64,000 nt of DNA from Humitalea sp050632385 (GCF_050632385.1 NZ_CP192599.1:2790001-2854000), one strand, 5' to 3'. Shown: positions 17,243-27,081, numbered from the stretch's first letter. Numbers and translations are program-made. The notes: generated from the sequence alone by a model not told the origin.

Positions 17243-20200
17243 TCAGCCTGGCCCCGTCGCGGCCTCGACCGGCGGCTTCGGGCCAAGCCCGAGCCGGGCC
17301 TTCACCGCCTCACGCGTTGCCTGGAAGATCACGTACAGCATCGGGATCATGAAGATGCCGATCGAGGACGCGGCCAGCATGCCCCAGAACACCGGCGTGC
17401 CCACCGCGCGCCGGCTGATCTCCGAGGCGCCGACCGCGGTGATCAGCGGATACAGCCCCAGGATGAAGGCGAAGGAGGTCATCATCACCGCGCGGAACCG
17501 CAGCTTGGCGCCCAGGATCGCCGCCTCCTGCACCGACTTGCCCTGGTTCTCCCGCTGGTCCTTGGCGAATTCGATGATCAGGATGCCGTTCTTCGCCGCC
17601 AGCGCGATCAGCACGACGATGCCGACCTGGGCATAGAGATCCAGCGCCAGCCCCGCCGGCCCGATCGCGGCGATCGCCCCCAGCACGCCGACCGAGACGG
17701 ACAGCAGCACCGGCACCGGGATGGTCCAGGATTCATACAGCCCGACCAGGAACAGGAAGGCGAAGAGCACCGCCAGCGCCAGGATGATCCCGGTCTGGCC
17801 GGAGGCCGCCTTTTCCTGGAACGCCGTGCCGGTCCATTCGAAGGAATAGCCGGCCGGCAGGGTGTCCCGCGCCACCCGCTCCATCGCCGCCAGCCCATCG
17901 CCGCTGCTGCGCCCCGGCGCCGGTTCGCCGTTGATCGTCAGGCTGCGGACGTTGTTGTAGCGGATGATGCTTTCCGGCCCGAATTCGATCCGCACATCGG
18001 CCAATGCCCGCAGCGGCACCATCTCGCCATCGCGATTGCGGACATGCACGCGGTAGATGTCGGGCACGGCGTCGCGGTCGGACTGCTCGGCCTGGAGGTT
18101 CACCTTCCAGGTGCGGCCGAACAGGTTGAAGTCGTTGACATAGGCCCCGCCCATCGCCGCCTGCAACGCCGAGAAAATATCGCTGATCGACACGCCCAGC
18201 ACCTGCGCGCGGTCCCGGTCGATCTCGAGGAAGACCGAGGGCGTATTGGCCGAAAAGGTGGAAAACACCCGCGTCAGCGCCGGGTCCTGGTTGGCCGCCA
18301 GCACCAGCGCGCGCATCGCCGCCGCCATCTCCGGGATCGGCCGGCCTTCCAGGTTCTGCAACTGGAATTCGAAGCCGCCCGAGGTGCCGAGGCCGATGAT
18401 CGGCGGCAGGTTGAAGGGGATGACCTGCGCCGGCACCTCCGCCGTGCCGCGCACCACCGCGGCGATCAGCCCGTTGACGCCGGTCTCCGGCGTGGTTCGT
18501 TCGGAAAAGTCCTTCAGCGAGACGATGAAGAAGGCGGTGTTGGACTGCGCCAACCCGTTCAGCATCGAATAGCCGCTGATCGTCTGCACATCCCGCGCGC
18601 CGTCCAACCCGCGCAGCACCCGCTCCACCTGCAAGGCCACCGCGCGCGTGCGGTTCAGCGAGGCACCTTCGGGCAGCCGCACCTCGACGAAGAAGGCGCC
18701 CTGGTCTTCCTGCGGCAGGAAACCCGTCGGCGTCCGGCCGGCGACCCCGATGATCCCGGCCATGAACACGCCCACCAGGATCAGGCAGAGGACGGACACC
18801 CGCACCAGCCGCGCCACGATGGCGGCATAGCCATCGCGCACCCAGTCGATCCCGCGGGACACGCGGCCCATGATCCCCTTCTTCGGCCCGTGATGCGCCG
18901 ATAGCAGCACGCCGCAGAGGGCTGGCGACAAGGTCAGCGCATTGATTGCCGAAAACAGCATGCCGACCGACACGGTCACCGCGAATTGGCGGAACAATTC
19001 GCCGGAAATGCCGGGGATGAAGGCCAGCGGCACGAAGACCGACAGCAGCACCATGGTGATGGCGATGATGGGGGCGGTGATCGTCTCCATCGCCTTCTTG
19101 GTGGCATCCGCGACCGACAGGTCGTGGTTCTCCTCCATGGTCGCCTCGACCGCCTCGACCACCACGATGGCGTCGTCCACCACGATGCCGATCGCCAAGA
19201 CCATTGCCAGCAATGAGACGGTGTTCGCCGAGTATCCCATCGCGTTCAGCACAGCAAAAGTCGCGATCAGGCTAACTGGCACGGCGATCAGCGGGATGAT
19301 GGTGGCCCGGATCGATCCGAGGAACAGGTAGACCACCAGCACCACGAGGATGAAGGCCTCGATCAGCGTCTTGATCACCTCATGGATGGTCAGCTTGACG
19401 AAGGTCGTGGTGTCGTAGGTGACGGCGTAGCCAAGCCCTTCGGGAAAGCGCGCCGCCAACCCGCCCATGGTTGCGGCCACCGCATCGGCCGTGCCGACCG
19501 CATTGGCGCCCGGGGCAAGGTAGATCTGGATCAGGATCGCCGGCGCCCCATTCAGCCGCGTATCGACATCCTGGTTCCAGGCGCCGAGTTCGATCCGCGC
19601 CACGTCCCGCACGCGCAGCACGCTGCCATCGGGATTGGCGCGCACCAGGATGGCGCCGAATTCCTCCGGCTGCACCAGCCGCCCCGTGGTGCGGATATTG
19701 AGCTGGTAGGAGGCATCGTCGCTGACCGGCTGCGCGCCGATACGACCCAGCGGCGCCACCTGGTTCTGCGCCCGGATCGCGTTGACGATATCCTGCGGCG
19801 TCAGGTCCAGCGCGGTCAGCCGGTCCGTCTCGAACCAGATGCGCATGGCATAGTCGCGCGCGCCGAACATGATCGCGTCACCGACACCCGGCACGCGCTT
19901 CAGCGCATCCATGATGTTGATGGTGGCGTAGTTGCTGATGAACAGCGGGTCCTGCGCACCGCCCGCCGAATTGATCGCGATCACCTGCAACAGGGCCGAG
20001 GATTTCTTGCGCACCGTCAGGCCCTGGCGCTGCACTTCCTCGGGCAATTGCGCGACCGCGAGTTGCACGCGGTTGTTCACATTGGTGGTGTTCTGGTCCG
20101 GATCGGTCCCGGTCCTGAACGACACGGTCAGCGTATAGGACCCGTCATTGCCGCTGGTGGACCGCATGTAGATCATGTTGTCCACGCCATTGACCTGGCT

Positions 20201-20401
20201 TTCGATCGGCTGGGCGATCGTCGCCTCCACGACTTCCGCCGAGGCACCGGGGAAATTCGCCGTCACCGTCACCTGCGGCGGCACGATGTCGGGGAACTGC
20301 GCCACCGGGATCTGCATCATCGACACGATGCCGGCGATGACCATGACGATGGCGATGACGATCGCCAGCCGCGGCCGGTCGACGAAAACCTTGGAGATCA
20401 T
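17243..20401 (-). CDS. RND multidrug efflux transporter (HAE1 family, AcrB/MexB-like)
   Basis: A 1052-residue inner-membrane proton-driven pump, full length for the family. The start MISKVFVDRPRLAIVIAIVMVIAGIVS fits the first helix, and PVAQFPDIVPPQVTVTANFPGAS is the usual opening of the porter domain. The proton-relay aspartates are in GIVVDDAIVVVEAVE near residue 405. The second half repeats the layout, with GYSFEWTGTAFQEK and ending before a short cytoplasmic tail. It removes drugs, dyes or bile-like compounds from the periplasm through an outer-membrane channel not encoded here. Its ATG overlaps the stop of the adaptor gene (ATGA), so the two are translationally coupled. No regulator lies next to the pair. 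Confidence 0.93.
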   Translation of the reverse strand: MISKVFVDRPRLAIVIAIVMVIAGIVSMMQIPVAQFPDIVPPQVTVTANFPGASAEVVEATIAQPIESQVNGVDNMIYMRSTSGNDGSYTLTVSFRTGTDPDQNTTNVNNRVQLAVAQLPEEVQRQGLTVRKKSSALLQVIAINSAGGAQDPLFISNYATINIMDALKRVPGVGDAIMFGARDYAMRIWFETDRLTALDLTPQDIVNAIRAQNQVAPLGRIGAQPVSDDASYQLNIRTTGRLVQPEEFGAILVRANPDGSVLRVRDVARIELGAWNQDVDTRLNGAPAILIQIYLAPGANAVGTADAVAATMGGLAARFPEGLGYAVTYDTTTFVKLTIHEVIKTLIEAFILVVLVVYLFLGSIRATIIPLIAVPVSLIATFAVLNAMGYSANTVSLLAMVLAIGIVVDDAIVVVEAVEATMEENHDLSVADATKKAMETITAPIIAITMVLLSVFVPLAFIPGISGELFRQFAVTVSVGMLFSAINALTLSPALCGVLLSAHHGPKKGIMGRVSRGIDWVRDGYAAIVARLVRVSVLCLILVGVFMAGIIGVAGRTPTGFLPQEDQGAFFVEVRLPEGASLNRTRAVALQVERVLRGLDGARDVQTISGYSMLNGLAQSNTAFFIVSLKDFSERTTPETGVNGLIAAVVRGTAEVPAQVIPFNLPPIIGLGTSGGFEFQLQNLEGRPIPEMAAAMRALVLAANQDPALTRVFSTFSANTPSVFLEIDRDRAQVLGVSISDIFSALQAAMGGAYVNDFNLFGRTWKVNLQAEQSDRDAVPDIYRVHVRNRDGEMVPLRALADVRIEFGPESIIRYNNVRSLTINGEPAPGRSSGDGLAAMERVARDTLPAGYSFEWTGTAFQEKAASGQTGIILALAVLFAFLFLVGLYESWTIPVPVLLSVSVGVLGAIAAIGPAGLALDLYAQVGIVVLIALAAKNGILIIEFAKDQRENQGKSVQEAAILGAKLRFRAVMMTSFAFILGLYPLITAVGASEISRRAVGTPVFWGMLAASSIGIFMIPMLYVIFQATREAVKARLGLGPKPPVEAATGPG

Positions 20402-21591
20402 GGCGTGGCGGCGCGCGGCGGCACGTTGCCCGATGGCGGCGCATCCATCGGCCGCGGCATCACCGGCTGCCCGGGCCTGGCGCGCTGCGCCCCTTCGGTG
20501 ATGACCAATTGCCCAGGCTCCAGCCCCTCCGTCACCTGCACCAGCCCGGCCGGGCCGGGGATGGTGCGGACGCGGCGGACCTCCACCTTGTTATCCGCCC
20601 CGACGACCAGGACGAAGGCGCCCTGCTGGTCGATCTGCAACGCCGATTGCGGCACCACCAGGGCCTGCGTCGGCTGCGCCGATTGCACCACCACCGTCAC
20701 CGCCTGGCCATCGGTCAGCAGGCGCTGCGTGTTCGGCACCACCGCCTGCACCAGCACCGAATCGGTCGAACGATTGGCCGTGACGTCCAGGAAGGACAAC
20801 CGGCCCGCCGTCTCGTGCATCGTGCCATCGGGCAGCCGCACCAGCACGTCGATCCCCTCGCCCCCCGCCGTGCCGCCGGCCCGCCGCACCTGCAACAGGT
20901 CGCGCTGGGTGACCGGGAAGCTGACGCGGATCGGATCGTCGCGCACCACGGTCACCAGCACGCCGCTGTCCGGCCCCACGACATTGCCGGGGCTGAGCGG
21001 GGAGCGCCCGGCGCGGCCGTCGAAGACCGCCTTGATCTCGGTATAGCCATACTGGATCCGGGCCTGCTGCAAATTGGCCTCGGCCGCGGCGACCTCGGCC
21101 TTGGCCTGGCTTTCGGCGGCGATCCGCTCGTCCAGGGTGGCGCGGGCGATGGCGTTGGTGCGGACCAGTTCCTGGCCGCGCTGCACCTGGATATTGGCGT
21201 TGCGCAGCTCGGCCTCGGCGCGTTCCACCTGCGCCTGGCGCAGGGCCACCTCGGCGGCGAAGGGCGCCTGTTCGATGGTGAAGAGCGTGTCGCCCGCCTT
21301 GACCATGTCGCCCTCGTTGAAATGGCGTTCGGCCAGGAAGCCCGTGACGCGGGCGCGCACGTCCACGCGGTCGATCGCCTCCACCCTGCCGATGAATTCG
21401 CTGCCCTGGGTGATGGCGCGGCGTTCGACCGGGGTGACGAAGACGGCGGGTGGCGCCGCGGATTGCTGCGGCGCCGGCGCCTGTTCCTTGCAGCCCGCCA
21501 GGGCCATGGCGGCCAGCACGAGGAGCGATGCGAAAGGCCGGGCTGGAAAGCGCGACGTGGCAGCGCCTCCGTCAATCAGTCGGTTCGACAT
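20398..21591 (-). CDS. RND efflux periplasmic adaptor lipoprotein (AcrA/MexA-like)
   Basis: A 397-residue membrane fusion protein. The chosen ATG at 21591 gives a basic N-region, a hydrophobic stretch and a lipobox LAGC (cysteine near residue 34), so the mature protein is anchored to the inner membrane. It has the usual order: barrel-sandwich lipoyl half motif AEVALRQAQVERAEAEL, a helical hairpin, VFDGRAGRSPLSPGNVVG, a beta barrel and the membrane-proximal domain (VEVRRVRTIPGPAGLVQVTEGLEPGQLV). It links the RND pump to an outer-membrane channel. A longer reading frame upstream lacks a signal. The 218-base gap upstream (21592-21809) should hold the promoter; I see no clear operator in it. Confidence 0.92.
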   Translation of the reverse strand: MSNRLIDGGAATSRFPARPFASLLVLAAMALAGCKEQAPAPQQSAAPPAVFVTPVERRAITQGSEFIGRVEAIDRVDVRARVTGFLAERHFNEGDMVKAGDTLFTIEQAPFAAEVALRQAQVERAEAELRNANIQVQRGQELVRTNAIARATLDERIAAESQAKAEVAAAEANLQQARIQYGYTEIKAVFDGRAGRSPLSPGNVVGPDSGVLVTVVRDDPIRVSFPVTQRDLLQVRRAGGTAGGEGIDVLVRLPDGTMHETAGRLSFLDVTANRSTDSVLVQAVVPNTQRLLTDGQAVTVVVQSAQPTQALVVPQSALQIDQQGAFVLVVGADNKVEVRRVRTIPGPAGLVQVTEGLEPGQLVITEGAQRARPGQPVMPRPMDAPPSGNVPPRAATP

Positions 21592-21809
21592 GGAACACCC
21601 TATGGCGCTGCGGCGATGCGTGGTTCGGCAATGGGACGGCAGACGAAATGAACGAATCGCCGGGAGCATGCCCCGCCCCGCGGCGCGTGTCATGTGCCGG
21701 CACAGCCGGGGACCGGCCTTCGCGCGTGCCGCCTACCGTCCTTGCCGTTCCAGCAGTGATATCAGCCGCCGCCGGGGATTCGGCCATTCAGTGACAGCAC
21801 CCCGATCGT

Positions 21810-23936
21810 TCAATGCCAGGTTCCATCCCCGAACGTTGAACGCCCCTCAAGATAGCCGAATTGCAGATAGTGCAGCAGTGGATTCACCCCGGACGCGGCC
21901 ACGTCCTGATAATACGAAAGATAGGAGGATGTATCGAACAACGCGTGCGGATCACGGCCTTCACGCCATCCCGACGTCATGTAATGCTGCAGAGGATCGA
22001 CGTTTGCCAATTTGACATCGATATTATCGTCAAGATAACCATTCGTATCGAACCAGGCATTGGGATTACGCCCTTCGCGCCATCCAAAATTTTTATAATG
22101 TTCAAAAGCATCGACACCCGCTTTGGCAATGTCGGAATTGGCCAAGAGATAATACTCTATGTCAAAGCCGGAACTCGTGATCGCGTCGCCGATCGCCTTG
22201 TAACTCGCCCGCCCTTCGTATTTTCCATATGTTTCATAATGAACAAGTGGATCTGTCTGTGCGGCACGCACATCCGCATTGTAATTTAGATAACTTTTCA
22301 CATCGAATCCGGCATTCGGGTCGCGACCCTCGCGCCACCCGAATTGCACATAATGCGAAAGCGGATTGATATTCGCCGCCTTTATGTCCTGATTACTTGC
22401 GATATAGCCAGATGTGCTGAACAATGCACTTGGGTCGCGCCCCTCACGCCAACCAAATGCATCATAATGGGCATAGGCATTGACGCCCGCCGTCGCGACG
22501 TCCGCATTGGTCGAAATATAATAGGCCGTATCAAAGACGCCGATCTCCCGGGTGCGGATGCTCTCGATGCTGATCAGGCGATCGGTGCCGAACCGCCCAG
22601 CCTGCACGATCAGGACGCCGCCACCGATGTCGCGCACGGTGATCTCCCCCGCCGCCAGGTCGTAATACGCCGTGTCGAAGCCCGCCCCGCCGTCGAGCAC
22701 ATCATCCCCGCGCCCCCCGATCAGCATGTCGTTGCCGCCGTCGCCGAACAGATGGTCATCCCCGTCCCCGCCGTCGACGTGGTCATCCCCGCCGCCGGCG
22801 TCGATCCTGTCATTGCCCGCGCCGCCATAGAGCGCATTGGCCATGGGGTTGCCGAAGATGCGGTCGGCACCGCTGCCGCCGATCCCATTCTCGATGATCG
22901 TGCCGATCGCGATGGCCAGGTTGTTGGTCATCCAGCCGCCGACGTCGGAATAGGCGCTTTCGTTCAGGTCCAGCCGGTTCGGCAGGCTGTAGCCCGACAG
23001 GTCGATCGTGTCGTTTCCACCGGAATCGAAGATGGTCAGGATCGGATCGCGGTTCGACGCGAAATCATAGACACCGTGATCGGCATTGGCATTGAAGCCA
23101 TAGGTCGTGTTGCCGGCGCGCGTGGTGGTGCTGACGCCATAGGCGGCCTGGATCGCCAGGATATCGTGCACCATCGGCGTCTGGGCGTATTTCAACTGCC
23201 CGTCGCTGCCATAATGGTCCGTGCCGCTGCCATCGGCCGCGGCGTTGAAATAGGACATGACCGTGAAGCGCCGCGTGTCTTCCCGGTATTCGGCAAAGCC
23301 GCCGTAGGTGATCGTGACACCAGGCGCCGCATTGTAGCTGCCGGGATGCGACAGCCCCAGCGCATGCCCGATTTCATGCAGATAGGTCATGAAGCCGTAG
23401 CCGCCGTACCCCATCGCGGCATCGCTGTTGTGGCTGGACCAGCCGGAAGCCAGCCAGATCTGCGGACGGATGAAGCCGAAGGTATTGGCGTTCAGCGCGC
23501 TGATACTGCCCGACGCGGAATAGGTGGCGTTCTGCGTATTGGACGACATGTTGAACGTAATGTCGGCCGTCGGCGACTGGCTCTCGACCAGGCTGAGCGG
23601 GATGAGGTCGTCCCATAGCGCGAAGGCGTCCCGCGCGCGGGCCTGCATCAGCCCGGTCATGCCGACCAGGCCGGTGTGCTCGCCGTAATAGCCTGGGGCG
23701 CTGTCGTTCACGGAATAGCTGACGCTGGCCTTGTTCCAGACGACGAACTTGCCCTCCAGGAAACCACTCCACTGCGTCCGCAGCTTCACCGCGATGTCGC
23801 TGGTGCCGAGCGACCCGGCATCGGCGACAAATCCGTCGGTCGTGGCCAGCGTCTCCGCAAGAAAATGCTGGGGGGAGCCTCCCCCGGGGGCGCAACAGGG
23901 ACATCCGCAGGTCAGGGCGATGCTGTTCGACGTCAT
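21810..23936 (-). CDS. RTX serralysin-like metalloprotease with C-terminal HY/GWREGRDP repeats
   Basis: A 708-residue zinc protease of the M10 (serralysin) type. The zinc motif HEIGHALGLSH is at residues 187-197 and the Met-turn is in FTVMSYFNA. RTX calcium-binding nonapeptides (GGAGNDRID, GGDGDDHLF, GGRGDDVLD) follow near residues 370-420. No signal peptide is present, as expected for type I secretion, but no such exporter is in the window. The start is cysteine-rich (CGCPCC). The last 240 residues, after the RTX block, hold six units of about 40-45 residues with the pattern Y(L/I)..N.D(V/I)..A...PL.HY..FGWREGRDP..FD. The DNA for this part (about 21840-22560) is more AT-rich than its surroundings. 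I chose the ATG at 23936; a longer frame upstream is low in similarity. Confidence 0.88.
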   Translation of the reverse strand: MTSNSIALTCGCPCCAPGGGSPQHFLAETLATTDGFVADAGSLGTSDIAVKLRTQWSGFLEGKFVVWNKASVSYSVNDSAPGYYGEHTGLVGMTGLMQARARDAFALWDDLIPLSLVESQSPTADITFNMSSNTQNATYSASGSISALNANTFGFIRPQIWLASGWSSHNSDAAMGYGGYGFMTYLHEIGHALGLSHPGSYNAAPGVTITYGGFAEYREDTRRFTVMSYFNAAADGSGTDHYGSDGQLKYAQTPMVHDILAIQAAYGVSTTTRAGNTTYGFNANADHGVYDFASNRDPILTIFDSGGNDTIDLSGYSLPNRLDLNESAYSDVGGWMTNNLAIAIGTIIENGIGGSGADRIFGNPMANALYGGAGNDRIDAGGGDDHVDGGDGDDHLFGDGGNDMLIGGRGDDVLDGGAGFDTAYYDLAAGEITVRDIGGGVLIVQAGRFGTDRLISIESIRTREIGVFDTAYYISTNADVATAGVNAYAHYDAFGWREGRDPSALFSTSGYIASNQDIKAANINPLSHYVQFGWREGRDPNAGFDVKSYLNYNADVRAAQTDPLVHYETYGKYEGRASYKAIGDAITSSGFDIEYYLLANSDIAKAGVDAFEHYKNFGWREGRNPNAWFDTNGYLDDNIDVKLANVDPLQHYMTSGWREGRDPHALFDTSSYLSYYQDVAASGVNPLLHYLQFGYLEGRSTFGDGTWH
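21840..22560. repeat. Six degenerate protein-coding repeats, locally AT-rich
   Basis: On the minus strand this part of the protease gene codes for six tandem units with conserved HY and GWREGRDP-like motifs. At DNA level the repeats are diverged but short blocks such as ctcgcgccacccgaa, with close variants, recur. The base composition, with runs such as aatttttataatgttc, is distinctly lower in GC than neighbouring genes, which suggests separate ancestry of the tail. Confidence 0.7.
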
Positions 23937-24217
23937 TCGGTCCCGCGGCGCGATGCATGGCCGGGGCGGCGATGGGGCCCCGGAATGGTCGTGGCGAGAG
24001 TGCTGCGATGCGCCTTTACAATGAATAAAAGCGGTGCGGCCTCGGCTGGGTCGCTGGCGCACCGGCTGCGCAAAAAGGCGACCGCCGGCACCTCATACCG
24101 CCGACAAAGGCGCCATCGCCGGTCGGATGCCACATATCCAGGCACCGTGGCAGGCTGGCGCCGATCCAGCCTTCTGGGCCATCTTCCCCCAAAGCGCGCC
24201 TATCAGGAGATCGTCGT

Positions 24218-25369
24218 TTGTCCGCCACGCCCATGCTGTTCTCGCCCTACACGCTTCGGGGCGTCACCCTGCGCAATCGCATCGTGGTCTCGCCCATGTC
24301 GCAATATCGTTCCGATCCCGGCGGCATCCCCGGCGACTGGCACCTCGTGCACCTCGGCAAATTCGCGATGGGCGGGGCCGGGATGGTGTTCTGCGAAGAA
24401 ACCTCGGTCAGCGAACGCAGCCGCAAGACCTACGACTGCCCCGGCATCTGGTCCGACGCCCAGGCCAAGGCCTGGCGCCGCATCACCGACTTCATGAAGG
24501 CCCAGGGCGCCGTCACCGCGATGCAGATCGGCCACGCCGGCCGCAAGGTCGCGACCCGCGCGCCATGGGACGGCTTCTCGCCCCTGACGGCCGAAGACGC
24601 CGCGAAGGGCCGTCCGCCCTGGTCGGGCCTCGCCCCCTCACCCATCGCGTTCAAGCCGACCGCCATGGTCCCGAAGGAGATGGACCAGGACGACATTCGC
24701 CACGTCATCCGCCTGCACGCCGATGCCGCCAAGCGCAGCGCCGATGCGGGGTTCGACGTGCTCGAGATTCACGCCGCCCATGGCTACATCATCCAGCAAT
24801 TCCTCAGCCCCATCACCAACCACCGCACCGACGCCTATGGCGGTTCGCTGGAAGGGCGCATGCGCTTCGGCCTGGAACTGACCGAGGCCGTGCGCGATGC
24901 CTGGACCGGCCCGCTGCTGATGCGCGTGTCCTGCACCGATGGCCGCGGCGGCGCCTGGACGATGGAGGACACCATCGCCTTCGCCACCGCGCTGAAGCCG
25001 CGCGGGATCGACCTGCTGGATTGTTCCTCGGGCGGGATCGAGGGACCGCTGACCCTGGCGGTCGTCCCCCGCGTGCCCGGCTACCACGTGCCCTATGCGG
25101 CGCGGATCAAGGCGGAGACGGGGCTGCCCAGCATGGCCGTCGGGCTGATCACCGAAGCCGCCCAGGCCAATGCCTACCTGGCCGAGGGGTCCTGCGACCT
25201 CGTCGCCCTGGCGCGGGAGATGATGTGGAACCCGAGCTGGCCGGCGCATGCCGCGGCCAGCCTCGGCGTCGATCCGATGACACTGCTCCCGCCCTCCTAC
25301 GCCTGGTGGCTGGAGAAGCGGGAGGAAGTGCGCCGGACCTTCCCGACCGGGACGGAGACCGCCGCCTGA
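24218..25369 (+). CDS. NADH:flavin oxidoreductase (old yellow enzyme, YqjM-like)
   Basis: A 383-residue FMN-dependent ene-reductase of the YqjM branch, which reduces activated double bonds with NAD(P)H. It has the start MLFSPYTLRGVTLRNRIVVSPM, the QIGHAGRK block near residue 110, and the substrate-anchoring histidine pair in EIHAAHGYIIQQFLSP, followed by NHRTDAYGGSLEGRMRF. The FMN phosphate site is near the end in SCDLVALAREMMWNP. I chose TTG at 24218 because a good ribosome site AGGAGA ends seven bases before it; an ATG at 24233 is the alternative. The gene ends exactly where the convergent monooxygenase-domain gene ends, with no spacer. The 281-base gap upstream (23937-24217) separates it from the protease gene and holds no other gene I can support. 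Confidence 0.88.
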   Translation: MSATPMLFSPYTLRGVTLRNRIVVSPMSQYRSDPGGIPGDWHLVHLGKFAMGGAGMVFCEETSVSERSRKTYDCPGIWSDAQAKAWRRITDFMKAQGAVTAMQIGHAGRKVATRAPWDGFSPLTAEDAAKGRPPWSGLAPSPIAFKPTAMVPKEMDQDDIRHVIRLHADAAKRSADAGFDVLEIHAAHGYIIQQFLSPITNHRTDAYGGSLEGRMRFGLELTEAVRDAWTGPLLMRVSCTDGRGGAWTMEDTIAFATALKPRGIDLLDCSSGGIEGPLTLAVVPRVPGYHVPYAARIKAETGLPSMAVGLITEAAQANAYLAEGSCDLVALAREMMWNPSWPAHAAASLGVDPMTLLPPSYAWWLEKREEVRRTFPTGTETAA

Positions 25370-26080
25370 TCAACTGACGACGCGGTAGAGCCTTTCGTCG
25401 AACAGGCTGCCGCTCATCGGCAGCAATTCGCCGCGGAAGGCGCGCAGATGCGCGACCCCCGCATGCGCCAGCAAGGAAGGCTCGTCGGCCCAGACCTCGA
25501 CCAGGGTGAAATGGTTGGGGCGGCTGTTCTGGATCAGCGCGTCGAACCGCAGGTTGCCCGGCGCGCCACGGCTGTCATTGGCGAGTTTCTCGATGCGCGC
25601 GGTGCCGACCTCGCGCATCGGCGGGATGATATCGACGTGGGTGACGGCGACGATCGCATTGGGCGCGGTATTCGCCGCCCCCACCGACAGCGGCGAATGC
25701 GGGCGTTCGTCATAGGGCGCGATCAGCGCACCGGCCAAGGCCGCGCGGAAGGCGGCGACGCGGGCGGAGGCCCGATGCGCCTCGGCCGCGGCTTCATCGC
25801 GCCAGCGTTCGACGATCGCGAAATGATGCGGCCGGTCGATGCGGCGCAGCAGCACCGCTTCCTCATTGCCCAGGTCGGCGCGGGTCGCCGCGACCTCGGC
25901 CCGCAACAGGCGCATGACGTCATCGACCGAAGCCGGCGCGATCTCCAGATAGGTGATCGTGCGCCCGCCCGGCAGCGCCGGGGCGGGGGCCGGGGCGGTT
26001 TGGGCCTGCACCAGCACGGGTGCGGCGGCGATCGCGGCAGCCAGTGGCCCCAGGCCACGGCGGGACAATGTGACGGTCAT
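25370..26080 (-). CDS. Exported protein with two ABM-like (antibiotic monooxygenase fold) domains
   Basis: A 236-residue protein. A Tat-like signal (SRRGLGPLAAAIAAAPVLVQAQ) precedes a short Pro/Ala linker. Two ferredoxin-like domains of about 90 residues follow, each with the pattern seen in ABM proteins: ITYLEIAPAS...HFAIVERWRDEAAAEAH and VAVTHVDIIPP...HFTLVEVWADEPSLLAHAG. Such dimeric-type domains often act as cofactor-free oxygenases or heme handlers, but the exported double-domain form has no defined role. A GGAGGC ribosome site lies before the ATG at 26080, 14 bases after the TctC-type gene on the same strand, so the two probably share a transcript. Its stop abuts that of the old yellow enzyme gene. 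Confidence 0.75.
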   Translation of the reverse strand: MTVTLSRRGLGPLAAAIAAAPVLVQAQTAPAPAPALPGGRTITYLEIAPASVDDVMRLLRAEVAATRADLGNEEAVLLRRIDRPHHFAIVERWRDEAAAEAHRASARVAAFRAALAGALIAPYDERPHSPLSVGAANTAPNAIVAVTHVDIIPPMREVGTARIEKLANDSRGAPGNLRFDALIQNSRPNHFTLVEVWADEPSLLAHAGVAHLRAFRGELLPMSGSLFDERLYRVVS

Positions 26081-26094
26081 GGGCGTTGCCTCCT

Positions 26095-27081
26095 TCAGAT
26101 GCGGATATCGGCGGCCTGGACCACGGCCTTCCAACGGGTATCGTCCTCGCGCATCACCGCCACCACGGCGGCCGGATCGCGCGGCCAGGCCGCCAGGCCC
26201 GAACGCGCCAGCCGTTCCTGCAGGGCCGGGTCGGCGGTCGCCGCGGCGCAATCGGCGCGCAACCGCGCCAAGATCGGCGCCGGCGTCTCCTTCGGCGCGA
26301 ACAGCGCGATCCAGGACGAATAGTCGAACCCCGCGACCCCCTGTTCGGCGACCGTCGGGATCGCCGGCAGCAGCGGGTTCCGCTCCGGCCCGGCAAAGCC
26401 GATCAGCCGCACCATCCCGGAATCGAGGAACGGGATCGCCAGCGAATGCGCGATGAACATCACCTGGACATGCCCCGCCGCGAGATCGGCCGCCGCGGCC
26501 GAGGCACCGCGATAGGGCACGTCCACCATCTTCACCCCGGCCATCGACATGAACATCTCGGTCGCCAGGTGCTGCGGGCTGCCGGCCCCGCCGGAGGCAT
26601 AGGTCATCTCCCCATTGCGGGCCTTCGCCAGCGCGATCAGTTCCTGCACATTCTGCACCGGCACGTCCTTATGGACGCCGAGGAAGGTCGGGATGGTCGC
26701 GATGCCACCGATCGGCAGGAAATCGGCGAAGGGATCGAAGCCCAGCCGCCGGCGCTGCACATTGGGCAGAATGGTCAGGATGGAATTGTTCAGCGCGGCC
26801 AGCGTATAGCCATCAGGCGCCGCCCGCGCCGCACGTTCGGCCCCGACCAGCCCAGCGGCCCCGGTGATGTTTTCCACCACCATGCGGTTGCCGAGTGTCT
26901 CACCCATCTTCTCGGCCAGGATACGCACCGCGATATCCGATGCACTGCCCGCCTGCAGCGGCATGATCACCGACACCGGGCGCGTCGGCCAGGCCTGGGC
27001 CTGAACCGGGGTTGGGGCGAGCGATGGCGCGGCGGCGGCGATGGCGGCGGCCTGAAGAAGGGCGCGTCGGCTGGTCGTCAT
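26095..27081 (-). CDS. Tripartite tricarboxylate transporter substrate-binding protein (TctC/Bug family)
   Basis: A 328-residue periplasmic binding protein. A twin-arginine-type signal MTTSRRALLQAAAIAAAAPSLAP precedes the mature start WPTRPVSVIMPLQAGSASDIAVRI, the standard Bug-family opening. The conserved blocks ENITGAAGLVGAERAARAAPDGYTL and TYASGGAGSPQHLATEMF and PYRGASAAAADLAAGHVQ are all present. Bug proteins bind carboxylated ligands; the ligand here is unknown. No TctA or TctB gene is adjacent. It is the first gene of a two-gene transcript with the ABM-domain protein and is divergent from a DctP-like gene, across a 92-base gap that holds regulator-like half-sites. Confidence 0.92.
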   Translation of the reverse strand: MTTSRRALLQAAAIAAAAPSLAPTPVQAQAWPTRPVSVIMPLQAGSASDIAVRILAEKMGETLGNRMVVENITGAAGLVGAERAARAAPDGYTLAALNNSILTILPNVQRRRLGFDPFADFLPIGGIATIPTFLGVHKDVPVQNVQELIALAKARNGEMTYASGGAGSPQHLATEMFMSMAGVKMVDVPYRGASAAAADLAAGHVQVMFIAHSLAIPFLDSGMVRLIGFAGPERNPLLPAIPTVAEQGVAGFDYSSWIALFAPKETPAPILARLRADCAAATADPALQERLARSGLAAWPRDPAAVVAVMREDDTRWKAVVQAADIRI

